NCBI RefSeq assembly: GCF_904849725.1
Contig: NC_058519.1
Location: 578,640,676-578,704,675 of the forward strand
Source of the DNA: Hordeum vulgare subsp. vulgare
Taxonomy: Eukaryota > Streptophyta > Magnoliopsida > Poales > Poaceae
Length of the DNA stretch: 64,000 bases
Direction of reading: 5' to 3'
Shown: one piece after another, positions 11,658 to 23,500 of the stretch
Layout: each line of letters opens with the position of its first letter
Numbering within the stretch: the first letter of the stretch is position 1
Translations under genes and position numbers: made by a program
Notes under the pieces: model-generated
What the model saw: only the letters and a program-made list of their open reading frames with translations
Databases searched by the model: none
What the model was told of the DNA's origin: nothing

Positions 11658-13190
11658 TGATACGTCTCCAACGTATCTATAATTTGTGATTGTTCCATGC
11701 TATTATATTGTCATTCTAGGATGCTTTTTAGGCATTTACTTGCTGGTTTATATTAGTTTTGAGCACTAACCTATTAACCCAGTGCCAAGTGTTAGTTGTA
11801 GTTTTTTTTGTATGTTTTTGGCTTTTCAGGACGGATACTCGAGGCCACACGGGGTGGCGCCATGCCAATAGGGCGCTCCCAGGGGAGGGGCGGTGGCTGC
11901 AACCTGATGGCTTGGGGCCACCTCCCTTGGCCTCTGGTCCTCCTCTCTATCCTATAAGTTCACATATTCCCCAAAAACCTAAAGGAGCCACCCGAAACAC
12001 TTTTTTCGCTGCCGCAAGTCTCTCTTTCGCCGTGTGCCCATATGGAGCCTTGTGTCGGTGCCCTGTTGGAGGGGGGATCGATCGTGGAGGGCCTCTACAT
12101 CAACCTTGCTGCTCTCATGGGTATATGTGATTAGTTCACCACGGACCTATGGGCCCATAGTTAGTACCTTAGATGGCTATCTCTCTCTCTATGTTCTTCG
12201 CTGCCATGATCACCGTGATTCTCGTGGTGATCTATCTTATGTAATCACTTTTGTGCGGTGTGTTTGTTGGGTCTTCTCTGAATTCTTCTCTGCCATGATC
12301 ACCGTGATTCTCGTTGTTTTTTCCACATTATTTATGAAATATATTTGAGTCTTCTCTGAATTCTTATATGCATGGTTGTGATAGCTTCATAAGTCTCTCT
12401 TATCTATTGATTTGGTTTGACCAACTAGATTGATCTATTTTCAATGGGAGTCTTGCGTTGTAGTGGGTTCAATCTTACAGTGCTCAATCCCAGTGACAAA
12501 AAGGGACATGACACGTATTGTATTGCTGCCACTAAGGGTAAAACGATGGGGTTGATTTATATTAATTGGTTTTACTTTGTCTATATCATGTCATTGTTCT
12601 TCAAGTATTACTCTCTTTCACTTAATAATCTAGATGCATGCTGGATAGCGGTCGATGGGTGGAGTAATAATAGTAGATGCACGCAGGAGTTGTTCTACTT
12701 GCTTATGAACGTGATGCCTATATGTAACGATCATTGCCATGAATGAATATTGCATAACTATGCGCTTTTATATCAATTTCCCAATAGTAATTTGTTTACC
12801 CACCGTATGCTTTCTACGAGAGAGAAGGCTCTACCAAAAACTATGCCCCCAGGTCTAATCACAAATATATCTACAAAAAAACTAAATACCTTGTTGCCTT
12901 TATTATTTGTATTTACTTTTTATTTTTAATATATTTCAGCTATCTATATATCACTACTTATTATGTGCAAGTAAAGAGTTCAAGGGGATTGACAACCCTC
13001 TCGCCCGCATTGGGTGCAAGTGTGTGCTCTTTTGTGTGTAGTCATTAAAGATGAGAAATTTTGTTGTTCCCTATTGGGACCATAACCTTGGTTCTCACTA
13101 AGGGAACTACTTATCTGTACCGTTCCACATCATCCCCTCCTCTTCGAGGAAAGACCCAACACAGATCACAAGTATTAGTAGTCACGATAG
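11658..13190 (+). mobile_element. LTR of Gypsy element B
   Basis: Starts TGATACGTCTCCAACG immediately after the purine tract. The start and internal blocks correspond to LTR A. The 3' end is estimated near 13190 from the matching block that ends LTR A; no clear CA/TSD pair was found, so the boundary is uncertain. No primer site follows, which fits a 3' LTR. Confidence 0.6.
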
Positions 13191-13519
13191 TGAGGGTTCA
13201 TGAGGTTGATATAGCAACACTCCTTCTTGGTCTTCTTGGTTTGATTTGGTGGTAGGTATAAAGTTTGATTGGTTTTCACTGGGCCTAGCTCGTTTCTAGT
13301 TCTCTTCTTACCCACCTTGTTCTTTCTTGTGTGTATGTGGAAGCGTGTGCGTCATGTGCTACATATATGCTTATTGTATTTGAGTCAAAAGTTCAACTTA
13401 GGGTGAGTGAAGTAAAAGATCTAACACCATTTTGAGTAAAAGATAATGAAGTCAAAGGCCATTTGGATAATTTATGGCAGCCAACATCGTAGAAAATAGT
13501 GGGGGTGATTCTAAGTAGA
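13191..13519. other. Unassigned sequence
   Basis: I see no gene, terminal repeat or LTR in these 330 bases. It may be the older host DNA into which element B and the first MITE inserted. Confidence 0.4.
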
Positions 13520-13521
13520 TA

Positions 13522-13598
13522 CTCCCTCCGATTCGGTGTATAGGGCTTATTAGGAATCGTAGCAGGACCAATGTGGATTTCTACTAGCTACGGTCTGT
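13522..13598 (+). mobile_element. Stowaway-like MITE 1, left part
   Basis: Begins CTCCCTCCGATTCGGTGTA behind a TA dinucleotide (13520-13521). The matching inverted end is 19 kb away at 32657-32682, followed by TA at 32683-32684. The two ends agree over about 26 bases with three mismatches. Gypsy element C interrupts the MITE after 13598. Bases 13594-13598 (tctgt) are the left TSD of C. Confidence 0.75.
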
Positions 13599-15185
13599 TG
13601 ATACGTCTCCGTCGTATCTACTTTTCCGAACTCTTTTGCCCTTATTTTGGACTCTAATTTGCATGATTTGAATGGAACTAACCCGGACTGACGTTGTTTT
13701 CAGCAGAATTGCCATGGTGTTGTTTTTGTGCAGAAATAAAAGTTCTCGGAATGTCCTAAAAATTTACGGAGATTTTTTCTGGAATAAAATAAAAATACCT
13801 GCGCAAAGATCCACCGGAGGGGGCGTGCCAGTGGGCCACAAGCCCACAGGCCGCGGCCACCCCCCTAGGTCGCGCCGTGCAGGCTTATGGGGCCCACGTG
13901 GCACCACCCCCCCCCAAACTCAGCTCTATATCTTCCATTTCGCTTGGAAAAAATCAGAGAGAAGGTTTCATCGCGTGTTGCGATACGGAGGCGCCGCCAC
14001 ATCCTGTTCTTCATCTGGAGGGCAGATCTGGAGTCCGTTTCGGGCTCCGGAGAGGGGAAATCGTCGCCATCGTCGTCATCAACCTTTCTCCATCGACAAT
14101 TCCATGATGCTCTTCATCGTTCGTGAGTAATCTCATCATAGGCTTGCTAGACGGTGATGAGTTGGATGAGGTCTATCATGTAATCGAGGTAGTTCTTGAC
14201 GGGGATTGATCCCTAGTATCCACTATGTTCTAGATTGATGTTGCTACTACTTGTCTATGCTTAATGCTTGTCACTAGTGCCCGAGTGCCATGATTTCATA
14301 TCTGAACCTATTATGTTGTCGCCAATATATGTGTGTTTTAGATCCTATCTTGCAAGTTGTAGTCACCTAATATGTGTTATGACCCGGCAACCCCGGAGTG
14401 ACAATAGCCGGAACCACTCCCAGAGATGACCATAGTATGAGGAGTTCATGTATTCACCGCGTGTTGATGCGTTGGTCCGGTTCTTTATTAAAAGGAGAAC
14501 CTTAATATCCCATAGTTTCCATTAGGACCCCGCTGCCACGGGAGGGATGGACAATAGATGTCATGCAAGTTCTTTTCCCTAAGCACGTATGACTACATAA
14601 GGAATACATGCCTACATTAGATTGATGAACGGGAGCTAGTCACATATCTCTCCGTGTTATAGCTGTTACATGATGAATCACATCCGTCATACTCATCCAT
14701 CACTGATCTAGTGCCTATGAGTCTTTTACTACTGGTCCTCGCTACGTTACTTTGTCTAGGCTTGTCCCTTGCTACAAAAGGGATTGGGCCACTTTGCTGC
14801 TGCTGTTACTTGTTACTTTGCTGCTGCTGCTGCTACTGCTGTTCCTTGCTACTTCGCTGCTACTTGTTGCAAGACTTTTATGGAGCCATAGCCGGGGAAG
14901 CATTCTTATTATGAATAATCCCCCGTCAACATGCTAGCGCCATTGATACAACAGTTAGGAATAGTCTGCCGTCAACAAATCGTTTCTGGCACCGTTGCTA
15001 TCATTCTACTTTGCTACTGATACTTTTCTTGCAGACACTAATCTTTCAGGTGTGGTTGAATCTGACAGATTCAACTACTAATACTTGAGAATATTCTTTC
15101 GCTTCCCGTCGTGCGAACCAACAAATTTGGGTTGAATACTCTACCCTCGAAAACTGTTGCAATCCCATATGCTTGTGGGACATCA
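13599..15185 (+). repeat. 5' LTR of element C
   Basis: TG...CA LTR of 1587 bp. Features seen: an inverted repeat at about 13831-13845 against 13881-13896; a TATA-like 'ctctatatcttcc' at about 13921; a splice-donor-like GTGAGT at about 14123; a CTG-rich microsatellite at about 14797-14850; and two primer-site-like sequences inside the LTR at 14935 and 14987. A splice-acceptor-like 'ttttcttgcag' ends at about 15035. The 3' LTR is almost the same, with scattered substitutions, which points to a fairly recent insertion. Confidence 0.88.
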
Positions 15186-15195
15186 AGGCTTTTTC

Positions 15196-15213
15196 TGGCG
15201 CCGTTGCCGGGGA
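15196..15213 (+). other. Primer binding site of C, complementary to tRNA-Asp
   Basis: TGGCGCCGTTGCCGGGGA lies 10 bases after the LTR end. It is the reverse complement of the 3' end of plant tRNA-Asp(GTC), which ends in CCCCGGCAACGGCGCCA. This primer is known for Athila-lineage Gypsy elements. Confidence 0.85.
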
Positions 15214-15263
15214 GGCACAGCTATATTCTCTAAGTCACTTGGGATTGACGTCTACTGATCACT

Positions 15264-17490
15264 ATGAGGAATCCGAAAGATCCAAGTACTAAAATCCTGC
15301 CTTCCACTACGAGGAGAGGTAAGGAACTTCCATCTAGCCCTGCACCTGATTCACCTTCAGTTTTGAGTAAGTTTGCGACTTCGCCTCCTGCTATAAATCT
15401 TGATATGTCGCCTGTGCTTGATGATGCTACTTCTGCTGCCCATGATGCTATGCTAGATACTATGGCTGATGATGCTATGCTTGATACTATGCCTGATGAT
15501 GCTATGCTTGATACTATGCCTGATGATGCTATGCTTGATACTATGCCTGCTATGCCTGATACTGCTTTGCCACTTGGTGCATTGCTTGATGCACATATTG
15601 CTAGAGTTGCTGCTAGATGTGATGATACTTCTGAAACTGTTGATACTATTGAAGTAGAACCTGCTACTATGCCTGTTATGCCTGATACGCGCTATGTTAT
15701 GGAGGGAGAGATAGCTGAGGACTTTCTTGCGTGTAAGGATAGCTATGATGTTGAGAAACTTCTGCGCAAGTCGAAAGAAAAATCTCTGAACGCTAGGATG
15801 AAATACGACCCGAAGTTTGCCACTTCGCCTATCTTTGTGACCGATAAGGATTATGAATTCTCTATCGACCCTGAGTTAATCACTCTGGTCGAATCTGATC
15901 CTTTTCACGGTTACGAGTCTGAAACGGTTGTAGCCCATCTTACCAAACTGCACGATATAGCCACCCTATTCACTAGTGAGGAAAAGATCCGCCACTACTA
16001 TATGCTCAAGTTGTTTCCTTTCTCTCTAAAGGATGATGCTAAGACCTTGTTCACTTCTCTTGCTCCTGGTTGTGTGCGTAGCCCCGAGGATATGGTCTAC
16101 TACTTCTCTGAAAAATATTTCCCTACCCATAAGAAGAAAGCTGCCTTGCAGGAAATATACAACTTTGCTCAAGCTGAATAAGAGAGTCTCCCACAAGCTT
16201 GGGGGAGGCTCATCCAGCTACTAAATGTTTTGCGTGATCACCCTCTTGAGAAGAACGAAATACTTGATATCTTCTATAATGGACTTACCGATGCCTCCAA
16301 AGACCACCTAGATAGTTGTGCCAGTAGTGTTTTTAGGGAACGAACCGTAGAACAAGCTGAGATTCTGTTGAACAACATCTTGTGCAATGAGAATGCTTGG
16401 ACTATTCCCGAACCACCTCCTAAGCCAACTACGAAGAAAAGAGGTATTCTATTCCTTAGTCCTGAAGATATGCAAGAAGCCAAGAAATCTATGCGAGAGA
16501 AAGGCATTAAAACTGAAGATGTCAAAAATCTACCACCTATCGAAGAGATCCCTGGTCTCGATAACCCGATACAGGTAGTTGAAGTAAATTCTCTACGTAG
16601 GTTTGATGAGAGTGATATTCCTTTGAATAAACCTGCTAGCTTATGCATGGATGAATTTGATAACTTTGTTGCCAAACAACAGAGTTTCAACGATTATGTT
16701 AGGAGACAATTGGAAAAGAATGCTCGTATGCTTAGTCATTTAAGTGCTTGTGTGGACAGAAAGGTCAATGATCTTAAGCTTCTGAGTAAACATGCCTCTA
16801 TGGTTACTACTCAGGTAGAACAAGTACTTAAAGCTCAGAAAGACTTGGTCTATGAGTTGAATGACAATTCCGTCAGAGTCGTCACCAGAGGCGGTAGAAT
16901 GACCCAGGAACCTCTGTATACTGAGGGTCATCCGAAGAGAATTGAACAAGATTCTCAAGGAGTTAGCATTGATGCACCTAGTCATCCTAGAAAGAAGAAG
17001 AAAGATGATAGGAACCTGCACGCTAGCAACCCTATTGCTGCTACACCTCAGAGTCCAAACGATGCCTCTGTCTCTGATGCTGAAACACAATCTGGTGATG
17101 AACATGATCCTAATGATGATATCAATAGTGATGTTCATGATGATGCTCAACCTAGCAATGAAAAGGATGTGGAGATTGAACCTCTTGATCTTGATAACCC
17201 GCAACCTAAGAGATACAATAAGAATGACTTCGCTGCTAGGAAGCATGGTAAAGAAAGGGAACCGTGGGTTCAGAAACCCATGCCCTTTCCTCCCAAACCA
17301 TCCAAGAAAAAGGATGATGAGGATTTTGAGCGATTCGTTGAGATGATCAGACCTGTCTTTTTGCAGATGCATTTGACGGATATGCTCAAGGTGTCTCTGT
17401 ATGCTAAGTACATGAAAGATATTGTGACTAATAAGAAGAGGATACCTGAGATTGAGATTTCCACCATGCTCGCCAACTATACCTTCAAGG
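15264..17490 (+). pseudogene. Gag-protease polyprotein of C, first part (gag)
   Basis: This is the first 742 codons of a roughly 926-residue gag-protease ORF that continues in frame at 26434 once Copia D and the duplicated TSD are removed. The ATG at 15264 is the first after the primer site. An N-terminal acidic region with a repeated DAMLDTMPD unit (about residues 60-95) precedes a retrotransposon gag (capsid) domain around residues 225-350, with FPFSLKDDAK and LPQAWGRL motifs. A long hydrophilic, partly coiled-coil-like C-terminal half follows, with lysine runs. One in-frame stop (TAA, 16179-16181) sits just before the AWGRL motif; copy E reads through at that point. No CCHC zinc knuckle is visible. 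The product would form the virus-like particle. It is dead here through the stop and the Copia insertion. Confidence 0.88.
15443..15549 (+). repeat. Coding minisatellite in gag of C, 27-bp unit
   Basis: A 24-bp unit followed by three 27-bp units encodes DAMLDTM(A/P)D repeats. Copy E has only one unit at the corresponding position, so the repeat number varies between copies while the frame is kept. Confidence 0.85.
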
Positions 17491-19318
17491 TGTTGGAATT
17501 ATGCCCTAGAGGCAATAATAAATATAGTTATTATTATAATTCCTGTATCAAGATAATCGTTTATTATCCATGCTATAATTGTATTGAATGAAGACTCATT
17601 TACATGTGTGGATACATAGACAAAACACTGTCCCTAGCAAGCCTCTAGTTGGCTAGCCAGTTGAACAAAGATAGTCTGTGTCTTCTGATTATGAACAAGG
17701 TGTTGTTGCTTGATAACTGGATCACGTCATTAGGAGAATCACGTGATGGACTAGACCCAAACTAATAGACATAGCATGTTGATCGTGTCATTTTGTTGCT
17801 ATTGTTTTCTGCGTGTCAAGTATTTGTTCCTATGACCATGAGATCATATAACTCACTGACACCGGAGGAATACTTTGTGTGTATCAAACGTCGCAACGTA
17901 ACTGGGTGACTATAAAGATGCTCTACAGGTATCTCCGAAGGTGTTAGTTGAGTTAGTATGGATCAAGACTGGGATTTGTCACTCCATGTGACGGAGAGGT
18001 ATCTCGGGGCCCACTCGGTAATACAACATCACACACAAGCCTTGCAAGCAATGTAACTTAGTGTAAGTTGCGGGATCTTGTATTACGCAACGAGTAAAGA
18101 GACTTGCCGGTAAACGAGATTGAAATAGGTATGCGGATACTGACGATCGAATCTCGGGCAAGTAACATACCGAAGGACAAAGGGAATGACATACGGGATT
18201 ATATGAATCCTTGGCACTGAGGTTCAAACGATAAGATCTTCGTAGAATATGTAGGATCCAATATGGGCATCCAGGTCCCGCTATTGGATATTGACCGAGA
18301 AGTCTCTCGGGTCATGTCTACATAGTTCTCGAACCCGCAGGGTCTGCACACTTAAGGTTCGACGTTGTTTTATGCGTATTTGAGTTATATGGTTGGTTAC
18401 CGAATGTTGTTCGTTGTCCCGGATGAGATCACGGACGTCATGAGGGTTTCCGGAATGGTCCGGAAATGAAGATTGATATATAGGATGACCTCATTTGATT
18501 ACCGGAAGGTTTTCGGAGTTACCGGGAATGTACTGGGAATGACGAATGGGTTCCGGGAGTTCACCGAGGGGGGGGGGCAACCCTCCCCGGAGAAGTCCAT
18601 AGGCCATGAGGGTGGCGCACCAGCCCTTAGTGGGCTGGTGGGACAGCCCAAAGGGGCCCTATGTGCCTAAGAAAGAAAAATCAAAGAGAAAGAAAAAAAA
18701 AGAGGAGGTGGGAAGGGAAGGAAGGACTCCCACCCACCAAACCAAGTCCAGCTCGGTTTGGGGGGGGGGGGAGACCTTCCCCCTTGGCTCGGCCGACCCC
18801 CTTGGGGCTCCTTGAGCCCCAAGGCAAGGTCGCCTCCCTCCCACCTATATATACGGAGGTTTTAGGGCTGATTTGAGACGACTTTTCCACGACAGCCCGA
18901 CCACATACCTCCACGGTTTTTCGTCTAGATCACGTTTCTGCGGAGCTCGGGCGGAGCCCTGCTGAGACGAGATCATCACCAACCTCCGGAGCGCCGTCAC
19001 GCTGCCGGAGAACTCTTCTACCTCTCCGTCTCTCTTGCTGAATCAAGAAGACCGAGATCATCGTCGAGCTGTACGTGTGCTGAACGCGGAGGTGCCGTCC
19101 GTTCGGTACTAGATCGTGGGACTGATCGCGGGATTGTTCGCGGGGCGGATCGAGGGACGTGAGGACGTTCCACTACATCAACCGCGTTCACTAACGCTTC
19201 TGCTGTATGGTCTACAAGGGTACGTAGATCACTCATCCCCTCTCGTAGATGGACATCACCATGATAGGTCTTCGTGCGTGTAGGAAATTTTTTGTTTCCC
19301 ATGCGACGTTCCCCAACA
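17491..19318 (+). repeat. 5' LTR of Copia D
   Basis: From TGTTGGAATTATGCC to GTTCCCCAACA. A perfect hairpin, CACCAGCCC (18618-18626) against GGGCTGGTG (18632-18640), lies about 200 bp before the TATA box CTATATATA at about 18845. A second hairpin, CTTGGGGCT...GAGCCCCAAG, lies at about 18799-18822. A splice-donor-like GTACGT occurs at 19220-19225. Open frames on either strand here are not genes. Confidence 0.9.
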
Positions 19319-20576
19319 GTGGCATCATGAGCTAGGTTCATGCGTAGATGTATTCTCGAGTAGAACACAAAAGTTTTTGTGGGCGGTGATGTGCGTTTTG
19401 CTGCCCTCCTTAGTCTTTTCTTGATTCCGCGGTATTGTTGGATTGAAGCGGCTTGGACCGACATTACTTGTACGCTTACGAGAGAGTGGTTTCATCGCTA
19501 CGAGTAACCCTTTGCTCAAAGATGACTGGCAAGTGTCGGTTTCTCCAACTTTAGTTGAATCGGATTTGACCGAGGAGGTCCTTGGATGAGGTTAAATAGC
19601 AACTCATATATCTCCGTTGTGGTGTTTGCGTAAGTAAGATGCGATCCTACTAGATACCCGTGGTCACCACGTAAAACATGCAACAACAAAATTAGAGGAC
19701 GTCTAACTTGTTTTTTTGCAGGGTATGCTTGTGATGTGATATGGCCAATGATGTGATGTGATATATTGGATGTATGAGATGATCATGTTGTAATAGATAA
19801 TATCGACTTGCACGTCGATGGTACGGCAACCGGCAGGAGCCATAGGGTTGTCTTTTATACTAACGTTTGTGCTTGCAGATGCGTTTACTATTTTTCTAGA
19901 ATGTAGCTTTAGTAGTAATAGCATAAGTAGCACGACAACCCCGATGGCAACACGTTGATGGAGATCATGGTGTGGCGCCGGTGACAAGAAGATCGTGCCG
20001 GTGCTTTGGTGATGGAGATCAAGAAGCACGTGATGATGGCCATATCATGTCACTTATGAATTGCATGTGATGTTAATCCTTTTATGCACCTTATTTTGCT
20101 TAGAACGACGGTAGCATTATGAGGTGATCTCTCACTAAAATTGCAAGACGAAATTGTGTTCTCCCCGACTGTGCACCGTTGCTACAGTTCGTCGTTTCGA
20201 GACACCACGTCTTGATCGGGTGTGATAGACTCAACGTTCACATACAACGGGTGCAAAACAGTTGCGCACGCGGAACACTCGAGTTAAGCTTGACGAGCCT
20301 AGCATGTGCAGACATGGCCTCGGAACACATGAGACCGAAAGGTCGATCATGAATCATATAGATGATATGATTAGCATAGGGATGCTTACCACTGAAACTA
20401 TACTCAACTCACGTGATGATCAGACTTGAGCTACTGTAAGTGGATCATGAACCACTCAAATGACTAAGAGAGATGTACTTTTTGAGTGGGAGTTTAGCAA
20501 ATAATTTGATTAAGTTAAACTCTAATTATCTTGAACATAGTCTAAGTCCACTTTGAATATATTTGTGTTGTAGATC
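19319..20576 (+). other. Leader of Copia D: primer site and 5' untranslated region
   Basis: TGGCATCATGAGCT at 19320-19333 is a diverged version of the TGGTATCAGAGC primer site that pairs with tRNA-Met. The rest is a 1.2-kb non-coding leader that is very similar to the leader of Copia F (56835-58080). It holds splice-acceptor-like sites, for example 'tttttttgcag' ending at 19721. A minus-strand open frame of 148 codons (19018-19464) crosses the LTR/leader boundary and is not taken as a gene. Confidence 0.75.
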
Positions 20577-23500
20577 ATGGCTCACGCGACAGTCACCCTG
20601 AATTTTAATACGTTCCTAGAGAAAGCTAAGTTGAAAGATGATGGAAGCAACTTAGTAGACTGGGCTCGTAATCTTAAGCTAATCTTACAAGCTGGGAAGA
20701 AGGATTATGTCCTTAATGCTGCGCTAGGAGATGAACCACCCGCTACGGCTGATCAGGATGTGAAGTACGCCTGGTTAGCACGTAAGGAGGACTACTCAGT
20801 AGTTCAATGTGCAGTCTTGTATGGCTTAGAACCGGGACTTCAACGTCGCTTTGAGCGTCATGGAGCATTTGAGATGTTCCAGGAGTTGAAGTTTATCTTT
20901 CAGAAGAACGCCCGGATCGAGAGGTATGAGACCTCCGATAAATTCTATGCTTGCAAGATGGAGGAGAACTCGTCTGTCAGTGAACATGTGCTCAAAATGT
21001 CTGGGTACTCAAACCGTCAAGCTGAGCTGGGGATTGAACTCCCGCAAGAAGCTATCACTGACAGAATCCTTCAATCACTGCCGCCAAGCTATAAAGGCTT
21101 TGTGTTGAACTACAACATGCAAGGGATGAACAAGTCACCCGGCGAGTTGTTTGCGATGCTGAAAGTCGCAGAGTCAGAACTCCGTAAAGAGCATCAAGTG
21201 TTGATGGTGAATAAGACCACTAGTTTCAAGAGAAACGGCAAAGGCAAGAAGGGTAATTCAAAGAAGAGCGGCAAACCTGTTGCCAATCCGACGAAGAAGC
21301 CCAAAGCTGGACCTAAGCCTGAAACGGAGTGTTACTATTGCAAGGGTATGGGTCACTGGAAGCGCAATTGCCCCAAGTATCTGGCAGATAAGAAGGCGGC
21401 CAAAGAAAAATCAGGTATATTTGATATACATGTTATTGATGTGTACTTAACCGGCTCTCGTAGTAGTGCCTGGGTATTCGTTACTGGTTCTGTTGCTCAT
21501 ATTTGCAACTCGAAACAGGAACTGCGGAATAGACGAAGGCTGGCGAAAGATGAAGTGACGATGCGCGTAGGAAATGGTTCCAAGGTTGATGCAATCGCCG
21601 TCGGCACAGTGTCACTTCAGTTACCATCAGGATTAGTGATGAACTTAAAAGATTGTTATTTAGTGCCTGCGTTGAGCATGATCATTATACCTGGATCTTG
21701 TTTATTGCGAGACGGTTACTCTTTTAAGTCAGAGAACAATGGTTGTTCTATTTCTATGAGTAACATCTTTTATGGTCATGCACCCAATGTGAGAGGATTG
21801 TTCATATTGAATCTTGATAGCGATACACACATACATAACATTGAGACCAAAAGGGTTAGAGTTAACAACGATAGCGCCATATTTTTGTGGCACTGCCGCT
21901 TAGGTCATATTGGTATAATGCGCATGAAGAAACTCCATGCTGATGGACTTTTGGAGTCACTTGACTTTGATTCACTTGACACGTGCAAACCATGCCTCAT
22001 GGGCAAGATGACTAAGACTCCGTTCTCCGGAACAATGGAACATGCAAGTGACTTGTTGGAAATCATACACACCGATGTGTGTGGTCCGATGAGCGTAGAG
22101 GCACGCGGCGGATATCGTTATTTTCTCACCTTCACTGACGATTTGAGTAGATATGGTTATGCCTACTTGATGAAGCACAAGTCTGAAACATTTGAAAAGT
22201 TCAAGCAATTTCAGAGTGAAGTGGAAAATCATCGTTACAAGAAGATCAAGTTCCTACGGTCTGATCGTGGGGGTGAATATCTGAGTTTCGAGTTTGGTGC
22301 TCACTAAAGACAATGTGGAATTGTTTCATAGTTGACACCGCCTGGAACACCACAGCGTAATGGTGTGTCCGAACATCGTAATCGTACTTTATTGGAGATG
22401 GTGCGATCTATGATGTCTCTTACCGATTTGTCGTTATCATTTTTGGGTTATGCATTAGAAAAAGCTGCATTCACTTTAAATAGGGCACCATCAAAATCCG
22501 TTCAGACGACACCATACGAACTGTGGTATGGCAAAAGGCCAAAGTTGTCGTTTCTTAAAGTTAGGGGATGTGATGCTTATGTCAAAAAGCTTCAGCCTGA
22601 AAAGCTGGAACCCAAAGCGGAAAAGTGCGTCTTCATAGGTTACCCAAAAGAGACAGTTGGGTACACCTTCTATCTCAAATCCGAGGGCAAAGTGTTTGTT
22701 GCTAAAAACGGAGCTTTTCTCGAGAAGGAGTTTCTCTCGAGAGAATTGAGTGGGAGGAAGATAGAACTTGACGAGGTTGTCGAACCTCTCATCCCTCTGG
22801 ATGGTGGCGCAGGACAAGGGGAAACCTCTGTCGTTGCGACGCCAGTTGAGGAGGAAGTTAATGATGATGATCATGAAACTCCGGTTCAAGTTTCTGTCGA
22901 ACCACGCAGGTCGACGAGACCACGTGCTACTCCAGAGTGGTACGACAATCCCGTCTTATCGATCATGTTGTTAGACAACAATGAACCTGCAAATTATGAA
23001 GAAGCAATGGTGGGCCCATATTCCAACAAATGGCTAGAAGCCATGAAGTCCGAGATAGGATCCATGTATGAGAACAAAGTGTGGACTTTGGAAGTACTGC
23101 CTGAGGGCCGCAAGGCTATTCAGAACAAATGGATCTTTAAGAGGAAGACGGACGCTGACGGAAATGTAACCGTTTATAAAGCTCGACTTGTGGCAATGGG
23201 TTTTTCACAAGTTCAAGGAGTTGACTACGATGAGACATTCTCACCCGTAGCGATGCTTAAGTCCGTCAGAATCATGTTAGCAATAGCTGCATTTTTCGAT
23301 TATGAAATCTGGCAGATGGATGTCAAAACGGCGTTCCTTAATGGTTTCCTTAAGGAAGAGTTGTATATGATGCAACCCGAAGGTTTTGTTGATCCTAAGA
23401 ATGCTAACAAGGTGTGCAAGCTCCAGCGATCCATTTATGGACTGGTGCAAGCATCTCGTAGTTGGAACAAACGCTTTGATGAGGTGATCAAAGCATTTGG

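Noticed and set aside
13672..14130. ORF of 152 codons and overlapping frames in the LTR of C (also 30871-31143 and 36655-37043)
   Set aside because: These are within LTRs and cross the inverted repeat; frames differ between copies and are not conserved.
15196..15213. tRNA-like sequence matches
   Set aside because: Only 18 bases complementary to the tRNA-Asp 3' end are present, as a primer site; no tRNA gene fold is present here or elsewhere in the window.
15443..15549. Regular repeats that might suggest a CRISPR-like array
   Set aside because: They are tandem 27-bp coding repeats without spacers, in frame in gag, in a plant genome.
16274..17372. Long minus-strand frames opposite gag of C (138 and 210 codons)
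   Set aside because: They are shadows of the real gag frame. The matching stretches in E are open only because the gag sequence is conserved.
19018..19464. Minus-strand ORF of 148 codons across the LTR/leader boundary of D, with an equal-length partner in F (56534-56980)
   Set aside because: The two regions are nearly the same DNA through recent common descent, so a shared open frame is expected. It has no start context or domain, and its third relative (63323-63745) runs into unrelated DNA.
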